Of a stretch of DNA of 64,000 nucleotides, positions 17,349 through 26,669 are shown one piece after another. The number at the start of each line of letters is the position of its first letter. Positions within the stretch are counted from its first letter, which is position 1. A program made the translations under genes and the position numbers. The notes under the pieces are model-generated. The model made no database searches and was not told the DNA's origin. It worked only from the letters and a program-made list of their open reading frames with translations. The stretch spans positions 248,001 to 312,000 of the forward strand of contig NZ_JACDXW010000005.1 in assembly GCF_020539505.1 (NCBI RefSeq), read 5' to 3'. Origin of the DNA: Mesopusillimonas faecipullorum (GTDB lineage: Bacteria; Pseudomonadota; Gammaproteobacteria; Burkholderiales; Burkholderiaceae_B).

Positions 17349-18299
17349 ATGGAACAGATGAAGGTCTGGAGTACCCGCGGCCTGGCGCCCAGTCGGGCGC
17401 TGTCCTTCTGGAACGAGGCTGTCTCTTCGGCGTTTCTCCGGGTACGCACGGAGTCGCGTCACTCCCCGCAACCCTTTCAAGCTCAGTTGCAATCGCTCAG
17501 CCGGGGCAACTTATCGGTCAATCGTTTGCATGCCCAGTCTTACCGCGTGGTCTGCAACACCAACGACAGCCATCACGATTGGCTTTTCATCAATCTGCAC
17601 GAACATGGCCGGTGCCGCTTACGCCAACTCGGGCGCGAGCACTGGGCCTCACCCGGCGACATCAGCCTTAATCTGGGTAACACCCCCTTTGATTTTGAGT
17701 TCGACGACCAGGTCGCCATGAGCTGCCTACGCGTGCCGCTGGCGGGTGCTGCCGCACGCAGCGGCTTGCTGCACGATGCCGTGGCCCGCTCGCTGCCAGG
17801 CGGGGCGGGCACGCAGCTGTTACGGGCCTACATCAGTAGCCTGCTGCAAAACATTCAAGCGCTGTCGCCCAGCCAAGCCGAACACGCGGCCAATGGCCTG
17901 TTCGATCTGCTGGCCCTTAGCCTAGAGGGCGCCGACCCCAAGCACGATGATCGCGCAGGCGTGCAAGCCGCCCTGTACCGGCGCGCGCTAGCCTATATCG
18001 ACGCTCACCTTGGCGAGGCCGACCTTAGCCTTGCCCACATCAGCGCCCACCTGCAACTGGCGCCGCGCACCTTACAAAACCTGTTTCAGGCCCATGGCAC
18101 CACGTTCACCGCTTGCCTGCTAGAGCACCGCTTGATGGCAGCCGAACGCCTCATCAGCAACGATTCGCGCACCTTAATGGCACAGGTGGCCTATGCCGTA
18201 GGGTTTTCCGACCAATCCTATTTCAACCGGGCCTTCCGCCGCCGTTTCGGCATGACACCCACCGAACGTCGCCATGAAGCCGCGCGACTGCTAAGCTGA
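17349..18299 (+). CDS. AraC/XylS family transcriptional regulator
   Basis: The 316-residue protein has an AraC-binding-like N-terminal domain (residues 1-190, of the type found in XylS/FeaR-like activators) and a C-terminal double helix-turn-helix (about 215-312), with the conserved end IAYAVGFSDQSYFNRAFRRRFGMTP-like pattern. I chose the ATG at 17349 (MEQMKVWSTRG), which has a GAGGG site; the frame is open further upstream but with a composition unlike the protein. It is divergent from the aldehyde dehydrogenase and is probably its activator. Confidence 0.88.
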   Translation: MEQMKVWSTRGLAPSRALSFWNEAVSSAFLRVRTESRHSPQPFQAQLQSLSRGNLSVNRLHAQSYRVVCNTNDSHHDWLFINLHEHGRCRLRQLGREHWASPGDISLNLGNTPFDFEFDDQVAMSCLRVPLAGAAARSGLLHDAVARSLPGGAGTQLLRAYISSLLQNIQALSPSQAEHAANGLFDLLALSLEGADPKHDDRAGVQAALYRRALAYIDAHLGEADLSLAHISAHLQLAPRTLQNLFQAHGTTFTACLLEHRLMAAERLISNDSRTLMAQVAYAVGFSDQSYFNRAFRRRFGMTPTERRHEAARLLS

Positions 18300-18472
18300 G
18301 CAAACCGCGCTTCGCAAACCCCTCTCCAGCCCCCCTGTTGCCCAGCCAACACACGCGCAATTTTGGGCGCGTATTATCACGACCGCACTTGGGCTTCAAA
18401 CAGAGGTTTGCTCTTACTGCATACCTGTGCTGTAATCGTGCGCTGAACATTTTTTGCCCAGGGTCTTTACAC

Positions 18473-19552
18473 ATGGTTCCCGTTACGATACTGACTGGCT
18501 TTCTTGGCGCAGGGAAAACCACCCTGCTCAAGCGCATACTCAGTGAAAACCACGGCCAGAAAATCGCCGTGATTGAGAATGAGTTTGGACCCGAAAGCAT
18601 AGACAACGAACTGCTCGTCCAAGATAGCGACGAACAGATCGTCGAGCTGAGTAACGGCTGCGTGTGCTGCACCATCCGTGGCGACCTGCTGCGCGCCCTC
18701 GAAGAACTGCGCATCAAGCGCGACAAAGGCGACATCAAGTTCGACCGCGTCATCATCGAGACCACCGGCATGGCCAACCCCGGCCCGGTATGCCAGACCT
18801 TCTTCATGGATGACAACATCGCGCGCTATTACCGCCTTGATGCCGTCATTACCGTGGTCGATGCCAAACACGGCATGGAAACCCTGGACAAGCAGGAAGA
18901 AGCCCAAAAGCAGGTTGGCTTTGCCGACGTCATACTGGTCTCCAAAAAAGACCTCGTCAACGACGCCGACTATCAAGCGCTGCGCAGCCGCCTGATACAG
19001 ATCAATCCACGCGCTTCCATCACGCCGGTGCACTTCGGCGAGGCCGATATCGCCAAGCTGCTGGATATCAGCGGCTTCAATCTGAACACCATCCTCGATA
19101 TCGACCCGGAATTCCTGGCCGACCAGCACCCCGACGCCGCTCACGACCACGACCATCATGGCCATGACCACGGTCATCACCACGATCACGAGGGCGAATG
19201 CAGCCCTGGCTGCGGGCACGACCACCACGATCACCATCACGCCCACCACAACGACGACATCGGCGCCTTCGTCTTTCGCTCGAACAAACCCTTCGACCCC
19301 GAACGCCTGGAGTCCTTCCTGGGGGGTGTAGTACAGATCTACGGCGAAGATCTGATGCGTTACAAAGGTATTTTGTACGTCAAGGGCAGCAACCGCCGCT
19401 TGCTGTTCCAGGGCGTACACATGATGATGGGCGCCGAACCCGGCAAGCCCTGGTTGACCCACGAAAAACCCAACACCAAACTGGTATTCATTGGGCGCAA
19501 GTTGCCCCAAGAAATTTTCACTCAAGGGCTGGAACAGTGCCTGGTCACGTGA
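18473..19552 (+). CDS. COG0523 (CobW/ZigA-type) metal GTPase with His-rich loop
   Basis: The 359-residue G3E GTPase has Walker A GFLGAGKTT (9-17), the metal-binding CVCC motif (63-66), the switch/Walker B region ETTGMANP (96-103), the guanine site SKKD (157-160) and a C-terminal CobW domain. A loop at about residues 219-259 holds nineteen histidines and two cysteines. Proteins of this class act as metal chaperones, many for zinc. The ATG at 18473 was chosen because it directly precedes the G domain; the longer frame adds unrelated sequence. dksA follows 48 bases later. The 170-base gap upstream shows no clear Zur-type palindrome. Confidence 0.9.
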   Translation: MVPVTILTGFLGAGKTTLLKRILSENHGQKIAVIENEFGPESIDNELLVQDSDEQIVELSNGCVCCTIRGDLLRALEELRIKRDKGDIKFDRVIIETTGMANPGPVCQTFFMDDNIARYYRLDAVITVVDAKHGMETLDKQEEAQKQVGFADVILVSKKDLVNDADYQALRSRLIQINPRASITPVHFGEADIAKLLDISGFNLNTILDIDPEFLADQHPDAAHDHDHHGHDHGHHHDHEGECSPGCGHDHHDHHHAHHNDDIGAFVFRSNKPFDPERLESFLGGVVQIYGEDLMRYKGILYVKGSNRRLLFQGVHMMMGAEPGKPWLTHEKPNTKLVFIGRKLPQEIFTQGLEQCLVT

Positions 19553-19600
19553 CCAGCCCTTTACGAGCACTGTCTCGACCTTTATGTACAGAGGTATGCC

Positions 19601-20044
19601 ATGGTAACGAAAACGTCCTCCGGTAAGAATCAAGACCGCTTGCTCACCGAAAAAGAACTACTGGCCATGTCGGAATCGGACTACATGGACGATGCCCAGC
19701 TGGCCTTCTTCCGAGACCGCTTGCAGCAGCTCGAGCAAGAAATTCTCAGCAACGCAGACACCACCACCGAGAATCTGCGGGAAACCCAGTTCGTGCCCGA
19801 TCCGGCCGACCGCGCCACCATCGAAGAAGAGCACGCACTGGAACTGCGCACCCGCGACCGCGAGCGCAAGCTGCTCAAAAAAGTGCAGCAGTCCCTCAAG
19901 CTCATCGATTCGGGCGAATACGGCTATTGCGAGGAAACCGGCGAACCCATAGGCCTGAAACGCCTGCTGGCCCGCCCCACCGCCACGCTATCGCTGGAAG
20001 CCCAAGAGCGCCGCGAAATGCGCCAAAAGTTATACGGCGATTAA
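19601..20044 (+). CDS. dksA: RNA polymerase-binding transcription factor DksA (cysteine-poor form)
   Basis: DksA enters the secondary channel of RNA polymerase and works with ppGpp. The coiled-coil tip motif DPADRA (67-72) matches the essential DxxDxA. The zinc-finger region aligns well with E. coli DksA, but three of four cysteines are replaced: Cys110 remains, while the other ligand positions are Thr113, Ser131 and Ala134. It therefore should not bind zinc in the usual way. Such forms are normal in alpha- and betaproteobacteria. The gene follows the COG0523 GTPase and is closed by a strong stem-loop at 20069-20092. Confidence 0.95.
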   Translation: MVTKTSSGKNQDRLLTEKELLAMSESDYMDDAQLAFFRDRLQQLEQEILSNADTTTENLRETQFVPDPADRATIEEEHALELRTRDRERKLLKKVQQSLKLIDSGEYGYCEETGEPIGLKRLLARPTATLSLEAQERREMRQKLYGD

Positions 20045-20068
20045 TTCCCGCTGTTTCCGCTTTTCCTG

Positions 20069-20092
20069 ACAGCTTGCTCTTGAGCAAGCTGT
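20069..20092 (+). terminator. Terminator of dksA
   Basis: Perfect 11-bp stem ACAGCTTGCTC / GAGCAAGCTGT with a 2-base nominal loop, followed by a T-rich run (TCTTGTTTGT). It lies 25 bases after the dksA stop. Confidence 0.75.
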
Positions 20093-20194
20093 TCTTGTTT
20101 GTAGCTTCGACGCTTGCCGTTGGCCTTGCCCTCGTCACACCCCCCCTTGAAAAACGGCAGTCGCCCCCCAACTAAGCTACTCATAGGGGACCCC

Positions 20195-20728
20195 ATGGAA
20201 CAATTTCACGCTACTACCATTATCTGCGTACGCCGCGGCAATCAGGTCGCCATCGGCGGCGACGGCCAGGTCACGCTGGGCAACATCGTTTTCAAGGGCA
20301 CGGCGCGCAAGATTCGCCGCCTGTATCACGACAAGGTGCTGGCCGGCTTTGCCGGTGCCACTGCCGACGCCTTTACACTGCAAGAACGCTTTGAAGCCAA
20401 GCTCGAAAAGCACCAAGGCCATCTCATGCGCGCCGCCGTCGAACTGACGCGCGACTGGCGCACGGATCGCGTGCTGCGCCGCCTGGAAGCCATGCTGATC
20501 GTGGCTGATCGCGAACACTCTCTGATTCTTAGCGGTAACGGCGACGTGCTAGAGCCCGAACACGGCATTGCCGCCATAGGTTCTGGCGGCGCGTATGCGC
20601 AAAGCGCCGCACTGGGCCTGTTACGCAATACCGAGCTCTCCCCCACCGACATCGTCAAGAAGTCGCTGGAAATCGCGGGTGAGTTGTGTATCTACACCAA
20701 CCAGAATCACGTCCTCGAAACCCTCTGA
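20195..20728 (+). CDS. hslV: HslV, proteolytic subunit of the HslUV protease
   Basis: The 177-residue protein is the threonine protease core of the bacterial proteasome-like HslUV complex. The precursor starts MEQFHA and is expected to be cut before Thr7 (TTIICVRRG), which exposes the catalytic Thr. The [11 protein letters not shown] stretch near the C-terminal third is typical. I chose the ATG at 20195, with AGGGGA six bases upstream. hslU starts 13 bases after the stop. Confidence 0.97.
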   Translation: MEQFHATTIICVRRGNQVAIGGDGQVTLGNIVFKGTARKIRRLYHDKVLAGFAGATADAFTLQERFEAKLEKHQGHLMRAAVELTRDWRTDRVLRRLEAMLIVADREHSLILSGNGDVLEPEHGIAAIGSGGAYAQSAALGLLRNTELSPTDIVKKSLEIAGELCIYTNQNHVLETL

Positions 20729-20741
20729 GCCCGCATTTGCC

Positions 20742-22073
20742 ATGTCCGCTACTCATATGACCCCCGGAGAAATCGTCTCCGAGCTCGACAAGCACATCGT
20801 CGGGCAGAATCGCGCCAAACGTTCCGTCGCTGTTGCCCTGCGCAACCGCTGGCGTCGCCAGCAAGTGCCCGCCGCACTGCGCAACGAGATCGTGCCCAAG
20901 AACATCCTCATGATCGGCCCAACCGGCGTGGGTAAAACCGAGATCGCACGTCGTCTGGCGCGGCTGGCCAACGCGCCCTTCATCAAGGTTGAAGCCACCA
21001 AATTCACTGAAGTGGGCTATGTAGGCCGCGACGTCGACACCATCATCCGCGATTTAGTCGAAATCTCTATCAAGCAAACTCGCGAAATCGAAATGCGCCG
21101 CGTGCGCGCCCAGGCTGAAGACGCCGCCGAAGACCGCATTCTTGACGTGCTGATCCCGCCCCCCCGTGATGCCATGGGACAGCCCGATCGCACCGAAAAC
21201 ACGGCACGGCAAACCTTCCGCAAACGTCTGCGCGAAGGCCAGCTCGACGAGACCATGATAGAAATCGAAGTGGCTCAGGCCATGCCGCAAATGGAGATCA
21301 TGGCGCCGCCCGGCATGGAAGAAATGACCGAGCAGCTTAAGGGCATGTTCGCCGGCCTGGGGCGCGAAAAAACCAAGGCGCGCAAGATGACGGTCAAAGA
21401 GGCCTTCAAGCTGCTGGTGGAAGAAGAAGCCGGTCGCCGTGTCAACGAAGAAGACCTGCGCACCGCCGCAGTACAGAACGCCGAACAAAACGGTATTGTG
21501 TTTCTGGACGAGATCGACAAGATCACCACGCGCCAGGAACAGTCCTCAGGTGAAGTCTCACGCCAAGGGGTGCAGCGCGATTTGCTGCCGTTGGTAGAAG
21601 GCACTTCCGTCAATACCAAGTATGGCGTGGTTCGCACCGACCACATCCTGTTCATTGCCTCGGGGGCCTTCCATCTGTCGCGTCCTTCCGACCTCATCCC
21701 CGAACTGCAAGGCCGCTTCCCCATCCGTGTCGAGCTCGACTCACTGAGCGCTGACGATTTCGTGCGTATCTTGTGCGAAACCGATGCCGCTTTGACCAAG
21801 CAATACGAAGCCTTGCTGGCCACCGAGGACGTCACGCTGGACTTCACCCAAGACGGCATACGCCGCCTGGCAGAACTGGCTTACTCGGTCAACGAACGCA
21901 CCGAAAACATCGGCGCACGCCGCTTGTACACCGTAATGGAAAAACTGCTGGAAGACTTGTCTTTCGAGGCCACCTCGCACAGCGGTAAAACCATCGTGAT
22001 CGATGCCGCTTACGTTGACGAACAGTTGAAAGAAACAGCCGCCAGCGAAGATTTGGCGCGCTACGTGCTGTAA
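20742..22073 (+). CDS. hslU: HslU, ATPase subunit of the HslUV protease
   Basis: The 443-residue AAA+ unfoldase equals the E. coli length. It has Walker A GPTGVGKT (59-66), Walker B FLDEIDKI in the middle, the pore-loop region near [11 protein letters not shown] (with the conserved GYVG), the I-domain between, and the C-terminal sensor-2 [16 protein letters not shown]. It delivers unfolded proteins to HslV. The start ATG at 20742 follows hslV closely; the frame is open upstream inside hslV but that part is not HslU-like. Confidence 0.97.
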   Translation: MSATHMTPGEIVSELDKHIVGQNRAKRSVAVALRNRWRRQQVPAALRNEIVPKNILMIGPTGVGKTEIARRLARLANAPFIKVEATKFTEVGYVGRDVDTIIRDLVEISIKQTREIEMRRVRAQAEDAAEDRILDVLIPPPRDAMGQPDRTENTARQTFRKRLREGQLDETMIEIEVAQAMPQMEIMAPPGMEEMTEQLKGMFAGLGREKTKARKMTVKEAFKLLVEEEAGRRVNEEDLRTAAVQNAEQNGIVFLDEIDKITTRQEQSSGEVSRQGVQRDLLPLVEGTSVNTKYGVVRTDHILFIASGAFHLSRPSDLIPELQGRFPIRVELDSLSADDFVRILCETDAALTKQYEALLATEDVTLDFTQDGIRRLAELAYSVNERTENIGARRLYTVMEKLLEDLSFEATSHSGKTIVIDAAYVDEQLKETAASEDLARYVL

Positions 22074-22092
22074 GAACCTAAAGCGCCTAAGG

Positions 22093-22126
22093 AACCGCTG
22101 CTCTCATGCGAGGCAGCGGTTTTTTA
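22093..22126 (+). terminator. Intrinsic terminator of hslVU
   Basis: Stem AACCGCTGC / GCAGCGGTT (9 bp, 11-base loop) followed by a T run. It lies 20 bases after the hslU stop and also separates it from the convergent methyltransferase gene. Confidence 0.85.
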
Positions 22127-22134
22127 TTGCACAC

Positions 22135-22878
22135 TTAATCGCGCCGGTACTGCAAGCAACGCCCTTTATAGGCTAGTTCCTCACCTTCGGCGGTCAAAAT
22201 CGGCCTATCGCGCAAACAGACCTGCCACATCAGCTTGAAACCATATTGCGCCATTTCCTGGGTAAACCGGTTGCGATGGCCTCGATCGGGGTCCACTATC
22301 CAAACCTCTGCCTGGGCTTTTGCCCTTTGATGCACGAGATCTGCCAGCAGCGCGGGGGTACTACGCTCGTAGAGCAAGTCACTGCCGACAATCAGATCGT
22401 AACGCTGATGAGCAGGGGTAAGGCCTAGCGTGCTCAGCAAATCAGGGCAGGCGGGCTCTCCCCATTGGGCATGCACATAAGGCAGCCCCGAAAGGCCGTT
22501 CAAAGCTTGGTTGGTTTCCAAAAAATGCGACGCCAAGGGGTGGCAATCACTGGCGTGTACCTGCGCACCGCGTCTGTGCATGAGCAAACTTGCCAGCCCC
22601 AAGCCGCAGCCTAGCTCAAGAATTTTTTCTTGTGGCCGTACAGGGCGGTTTTTTAGCTTGCGCGCCAATTGGATGCTAGAGGGCCAGATCAGACCGAATA
22701 GCGGCCATACAGCAGAGCCTATTCCTAGTTGCTGCGCATGACCATGGGGGTCGGCATATTGCATATGATCAGCCAAAGTGCGCACGCGCAGCGATTCAGT
22801 GGCAGAAAGCGGTACCCGTTGAATGCGTGTTTTCAACTGGGCATAAGGCTTGAAGGCGGGGTTTTCAGTGTCTAACAT
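22135..22878 (-). CDS. SAM-dependent methyltransferase, protein-lysine type
   Basis: The 247-residue protein has a class I methyltransferase fold: the SAM-binding motif ILELGCGLGLASL (about residues 86-98), an acidic second motif ASDCHP and a DLIVGSDLLYE motif IV. The preceding VWPLFGLIWPSS and the DLLYE motif resemble the lysine methyltransferase group (ETFB-, calmodulin- and EEF-type). The target is not known. Start is uncertain: ATG at 22878 is preferred over a TTG at 22902, as neither has a good ribosome site. Confidence 0.8.
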   Translation of the reverse strand: MLDTENPAFKPYAQLKTRIQRVPLSATESLRVRTLADHMQYADPHGHAQQLGIGSAVWPLFGLIWPSSIQLARKLKNRPVRPQEKILELGCGLGLASLLMHRRGAQVHASDCHPLASHFLETNQALNGLSGLPYVHAQWGEPACPDLLSTLGLTPAHQRYDLIVGSDLLYERSTPALLADLVHQRAKAQAEVWIVDPDRGHRNRFTQEMAQYGFKLMWQVCLRDRPILTAEGEELAYKGRCLQYRRD

Positions 22879-23014
22879 GCCCCATGATGGGCCATTTAGC
22901 AAGAAAAGGCCAATTTAGGCGATTTTATTTATTTTTAATAGAAGAAAAAAGCAGTTTAACGGTAGAAAACCGAATTTTTATCTTCGCCCCTATTCATTCC
23001 AAACGCGCAAATAA

Positions 23015-23042
23015 AAGACGCCGCATCGAAATGCGGCGTCTT
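23015..23042 (-). terminator. Terminator of the maleate isomerase gene
   Basis: Perfect 12-bp stem AAGACGCCGCAT / ATGCGGCGTCTT with a CGAA tetraloop, followed on the minus strand by a T-rich stretch (TTTTATTT). It lies 24 bases past the maleate isomerase stop. Confidence 0.85.
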
Positions 23043-23065
23043 CAAACCAGCAGGGAAACTTAAGC

Positions 23066-23824
23066 TTAGTACTTGCCCGAGAGCAGCGCGCCGGCGTTGG
23101 CCACTTCACGCTTCAGGTCAAGCTTGTTCAGCATTTGGTAGACCGTGCTGATGGCTGCCGTGGTAACAGGCAGGCCCAATTGGTCTTCAACTTGCTGCAC
23201 CGACTGGAAGGAAGGCATTTGCACGCAAGCCGAGAGCACGACGGCGTCTACGCCGCGGGTGTCCAGGCGTTTGACGTGTTCGGCGGGAGCCAAGGGGTTT
23301 TGCCGGCCCACTTCCAGGTTGTCGGGGATTTCCAGCGACAGCGCATCGTGCACTTCTATGCCTTCGTTCTGGATGTAATCCACCACCAGCTGCGTCAGCG
23401 GCTTCATGTAGGGTGTCAGGATGGAGACTTTCTTGGCACCCAGGGCCTTCAGGCCTTCGACCAGCGCACCGGCGCTGGAAACGATGGGGGTGGGTGCGTC
23501 ATTGTCGACGGTCACCTGATGCAGACGCTTCTCGGATTCACGGTGGTAGCCCAGGCCCATGCTCATGATGGCGACCAGGCAGGCATAACCCATGACGTCT
23601 ACACGGGCGTCAGAGAGCTCAAGCGCGCAGCGGTCGGAGTCGCGGTCCATGGCGGCCAATTCTTCTTTGGTGACCTTCTTCATGCGCATGCGGCTGGAAT
23701 GGAAGGTGAAGCGATCTTCGAACTGGCTTTCGCGGCTGCGCAGCATCAGCGGGATCTCGGTTTCCATCGTGGTGTTGGAACTAGGAACGATCTGGCCGAT
23801 ACGGAAGGAACGGGCGGTGGACAT
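23066..23824 (-). CDS. maiA: Maleate cis-trans isomerase (Asp/Glu racemase superfamily)
   Basis: The enzyme turns maleate into fumarate without a cofactor. The 252-residue protein has the two active-site cysteines in the expected contexts: Cys82 (GYACLVAIMSMG) and Cys200 (VVLSACVQMPS), plus the N-terminal PSSNTTMETE substrate loop. Related arylmalonate decarboxylases lack one of these cysteines, so isomerase is favoured. It is divergent from a LysR gene. No other nicotinate-degradation gene (maleamate amidase, N-formylmaleamate deformylase) is near. This opens the question of where its maleate comes from; the ring-cleavage genes at 26.7-28.8 kb are a candidate source. Confidence 0.88.
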   Translation of the reverse strand: MSTARSFRIGQIVPSSNTTMETEIPLMLRSRESQFEDRFTFHSSRMRMKKVTKEELAAMDRDSDRCALELSDARVDVMGYACLVAIMSMGLGYHRESEKRLHQVTVDNDAPTPIVSSAGALVEGLKALGAKKVSILTPYMKPLTQLVVDYIQNEGIEVHDALSLEIPDNLEVGRQNPLAPAEHVKRLDTRGVDAVVLSACVQMPSFQSVQQVEDQLGLPVTTAAISTVYQMLNKLDLKREVANAGALLSGKY

Positions 23825-24047
23825 GCGGGCGTCTCCTGAAATGAATGACGTAAAAGACTGCGGTCTGGTCCGGCTATCACCCCACTTGGGGTACGGACAG
23901 CCGCAGCCAAAGGCGGCACAATAGTTGAATCTTGCGCCAACTACGTGTTTCGCACCAATACATATTTCGTCTGGTTTGACATATTCTGCCTATCGCTAGC
24001 GCCGCCTTGCGTAAACTATAGGGCTTTACAGCGCCTGCCTTCACCCC

Positions 24048-24971
24048 ATGGAACTGCGCCAACTTCGTTACTTCACCGTACTGGCCGAAGAACTGAACTT
24101 CACGCGTGCTGCGGCACGGCTGCATATTTCGCAGCCACCGCTTAGCGCGCAAATCGCCCAACTAGAAGACGAGCTGGGGGTTACGCTGTTCCTGCGCGAC
24201 AGCCGCAAGGTGCAACTCACAGATGCCGGCGCCACCTTTTTGCGCGACGTACGTCGTATTCAAGACCGCCTCAAAGAAGCCACCCAACGTGTGCGTACCG
24301 TGCATGCGGGTTTGGCCGGTCGTCTTGAAATCGGACTGTCGGGCTCGCATTTTCTGGGGCCCTTGCCAGGCATAATCGGCAGCCTGGCCGAAACCCACCC
24401 CGACATTGACGTCGTGCTCAACGAGATGGCCCCCAACGACCAGATCGAGGCCCTGCGCGAATCGCGTATAGACCTTAGCTTGTCACGCCAGCCCGTAGAA
24501 GACGAGTTGCTGTGCAGTCGCATGCTATGGCCAGACCCCTTGGTCGTGGCCCTGCCGCCCCGACATCCTTTGGCACAAGGCAAACAAATTGCCCTGGAAG
24601 CCCTGGCGACCGAGCGCTTTGTGATGCTGCGCCGGGAAACCTCGCTATTTGCCGAGCAACTGCTTCAAGCTTGTGCCGCCGCCGGGTTTACGCCCCAGGT
24701 TGCGCAAACGGTATCCGAGGTTCCTGCCCAGCTTAGCTTGGTCGCGGCGGGCCTGGGTGTCAGCCTGGTGCCGGCCTCGACCCAAGCCTATCAAGCACAA
24801 GCCCTGGCTTTTCGCCCTCTCACCGGCGCCCAGCTAAGCACCGGGGTCCATGTCGTCATGCGCCAAGACCGGCGCAAGGCCGTCATCGACACCTTTGTAA
24901 ACTATCTTATTGAACAAACCCCGGGCTCACCGGCTACTACCTCGCCTACGCAGCCCGCAAGGACACCCTGA
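24048..24971 (+). CDS. LysR family regulator
   Basis: The 307-residue protein starts MELRQLRYFTVLAEELNFTRAA, the standard LysR helix-turn-helix (1-65, with LHISQPPLSAQIAQLEDELG), followed by a two-lobed LysR substrate-binding domain. The N-terminus is of the BenM/CatM-like aromatic-pathway subgroup. It is divergent from maiA across a 223-base gap and is followed one base later by a flavin reductase gene. It probably controls maiA, the reductase or both. Confidence 0.9.
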   Translation: MELRQLRYFTVLAEELNFTRAAARLHISQPPLSAQIAQLEDELGVTLFLRDSRKVQLTDAGATFLRDVRRIQDRLKEATQRVRTVHAGLAGRLEIGLSGSHFLGPLPGIIGSLAETHPDIDVVLNEMAPNDQIEALRESRIDLSLSRQPVEDELLCSRMLWPDPLVVALPPRHPLAQGKQIALEALATERFVMLRRETSLFAEQLLQACAAAGFTPQVAQTVSEVPAQLSLVAAGLGVSLVPASTQAYQAQALAFRPLTGAQLSTGVHVVMRQDRRKAVIDTFVNYLIEQTPGSPATTSPTQPARTP

Positions 24972-24972
24972 A

Positions 24973-25500
24973 ATGAGTTCTCGCATCGCCCCTCAGGCAG
25001 CCGAAGACATCGCTGCGCTGCGCGCCCGCTTCATCGAAGCCATGGGCGCCCACGCTGCATCGGTTAACGTTGTCACCACTGATGGCCATTCCGGAAAAAT
25101 GGGGCTGACCGCCAGCGCGTTTAGCTCGGTTTCGGCCGACCCGCCCACGCTGCTGGTCTGCATTAATCAGCGCAGCCCTATCTGCAATACCATTCAGCAC
25201 AACGGGCGCTTTGCCGTCAACGTCCTGAATGAATCCCAGCCTGATATCTCCAACCGATTTGCGGGTCGCCCCGACGATGGCGAACCTTACGACTTCAACG
25301 CCTGCGCACATCAGGCCGGCACGTTCGGCCAGCCGCTCATACAAGGGGCCGCCGCCAGTTTCGAATGTGAAGTCCGTGAAGTCGTGCTGGTAGGCAGCCA
25401 CGCCATCATCATCGGCGCGGTTCACGAAGCCACTGCGGGCAGCGCCGGCCCACTGGTCTACGCCCGACGTCATTACGGCAAATTCGCCCCCCATTTCTGA
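24973..25500 (+). CDS. Flavin reductase domain protein (HpaC/RutF-like)
   Basis: The 175-residue protein is a flavin reductase-like FMN/FAD-binding domain: VNVVTTDG, GLTASAFSSVSADPPTLLVCINQ and FAVNVL are family motifs. Such proteins give reduced flavin to two-component monooxygenases. No obvious partner oxygenase lies beside it, so the partner may be elsewhere. The start ATG at 24973 is one base after the LysR stop with an AGGA site. It is probably cotranscribed with the LysR gene. Confidence 0.85.
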   Translation: MSSRIAPQAAEDIAALRARFIEAMGAHAASVNVVTTDGHSGKMGLTASAFSSVSADPPTLLVCINQRSPICNTIQHNGRFAVNVLNESQPDISNRFAGRPDDGEPYDFNACAHQAGTFGQPLIQGAAASFECEVREVVLVGSHAIIIGAVHEATAGSAGPLVYARRHYGKFAPHF

Positions 25501-25524
25501 TGGGCAAAGGCTGAACCCGGACTT

Positions 25525-26457
25525 TTATTGTTCGGGGTCGGCTGCCACTTCGCGAATACAGTCCAGCGCCGCCTCGACGGACTTCGGAAACAAGCCGTCA
25601 TTGCGCCAGTACAGGGACACCGAGCCCACACCATCCAGCTTGAACGGCAAGACGCGCAATACTCCCAGACGCGTCAGCATCAGCGAGCTGCGATGTGAAG
25701 CCGTGCCAATCACGTCGCTCAGATTCAACAGGGTAATGTTGGCAATCACCGAATTGGACTCGATGTACTGACTGGGCAGGCTGCGATTCGCCTTGGCCAA
25801 GGCCGCCTCCAAAGCTTTGCGCACTGGGGTTTGACTGGGCCAGACTATCCAGCGATAGCGCTCTATGTCTTCCCAGCCCACCTGCGGCTGGCTGAACAGA
25901 GGATGATCTGGCCGGGCGACAAGGTCTATCGGCTCAACGTACAACACCTCTGAGCGGATATTGGCGGCATCGGCCTCGGCGATAGAGGCCGTACGACCGA
26001 TGACGATGTCTACGTCCCCTCCTGCCAGCAAGGCCAGCAGCCTATCCATGGTGCCTTCCATCAGGTCGACACGCAGATCCGGCATGCGCTGCGCCAGGGC
26101 CAACACCGCGCGCGGGGCCGCTTCCGAGGCCGCTGCGCCCGACGCGCCCACCACAACGCGCCCCGCCCCGCCAAAACGCAGCACGCTCATATCCACCGCC
26201 GCACGATCCAATTGCGCCTGAATACGACTCGCATGGGCTATCAGTACGTCTCCGTGCGTGGTAGGCACCAAGCCACGGGCATGACGCTCGAACAGCGGCA
26301 GGCCTATATCGCTTTCCAGCTCTTTCAGCCATTTGGATAGCGCCGGCTGCGTGGTGTGCAGCAAGGTGGCGGAATGGCTAAGGTTGCGCGTTTGCGCCAG
26401 GCTAAGCAAAAACTTGAGATTGCGCAGGCGGATGCGATCGGTCCAATCTGTCGTCAT
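25525..26457 (-). CDS. LysR family regulator
   Basis: The 310-residue protein has the LysR winged helix (about 10-70, with TTQPALSKWLKELESDIGLPLFERHARGL) and a substrate-binding domain similar to the CbbR/GbpR-like group. It is divergent from the ring-cleaving dioxygenase gene at 26670 across a 212-base gap that holds a good sigma70-type promoter for the dioxygenase. It is thus the likely regulator of the dioxygenase/FAH unit. Confidence 0.9.
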   Translation of the reverse strand: MTTDWTDRIRLRNLKFLLSLAQTRNLSHSATLLHTTQPALSKWLKELESDIGLPLFERHARGLVPTTHGDVLIAHASRIQAQLDRAAVDMSVLRFGGAGRVVVGASGAAASEAAPRAVLALAQRMPDLRVDLMEGTMDRLLALLAGGDVDIVIGRTASIAEADAANIRSEVLYVEPIDLVARPDHPLFSQPQVGWEDIERYRWIVWPSQTPVRKALEAALAKANRSLPSQYIESNSVIANITLLNLSDVIGTASHRSSLMLTRLGVLRVLPFKLDGVGSVSLYWRNDGLFPKSVEAALDCIREVAADPEQ

Positions 26458-26548
26458 GTAAGCGGGTTCCTCCGATTCACGCCCTAGTGTAGCGCTCCCC
26501 TCAGTAGCCCACTGTCATGACTTAAATCAAAAAGTGGCCTGTAATGGC

Positions 26549-26577
26549 TTGTTTGGATAACGCTGACTGCCTATAAT
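26549..26577 (+). promoter_or_regulatory. Promoter of the ring-cleavage genes
   Basis: TATAAT at 26572-26577 is a perfect -10 hexamer. TTGTTT at 26549-26554 with 17-base spacing is a weak -35, as expected for an activator-dependent promoter. The dioxygenase start is 93 bases downstream and the divergent LysR gene starts about 90 bases upstream. Confidence 0.55.
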
Positions 26578-26669
26578 CTTCGAAAATCCTCATTATTTTA
26601 TAAAATCACTCCTTGGACGTTACCGTGCCAAGCACGGCGCCCGAACCACTTCTCAAGAGGTTATCCGGC

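Noticed and set aside
18300-18472. Zur box before the COG0523 GTPase gene
   Set aside because: No palindrome similar to the one at 8910-8927 was found in this gap.
23066-25500. A nicotinate degradation cluster
   Set aside because: Only the maleate isomerase and a generic flavin reductase fit. The hydroxylase, dihydroxypyridine dioxygenase, deformylase and maleamate amidase genes are missing from the region.
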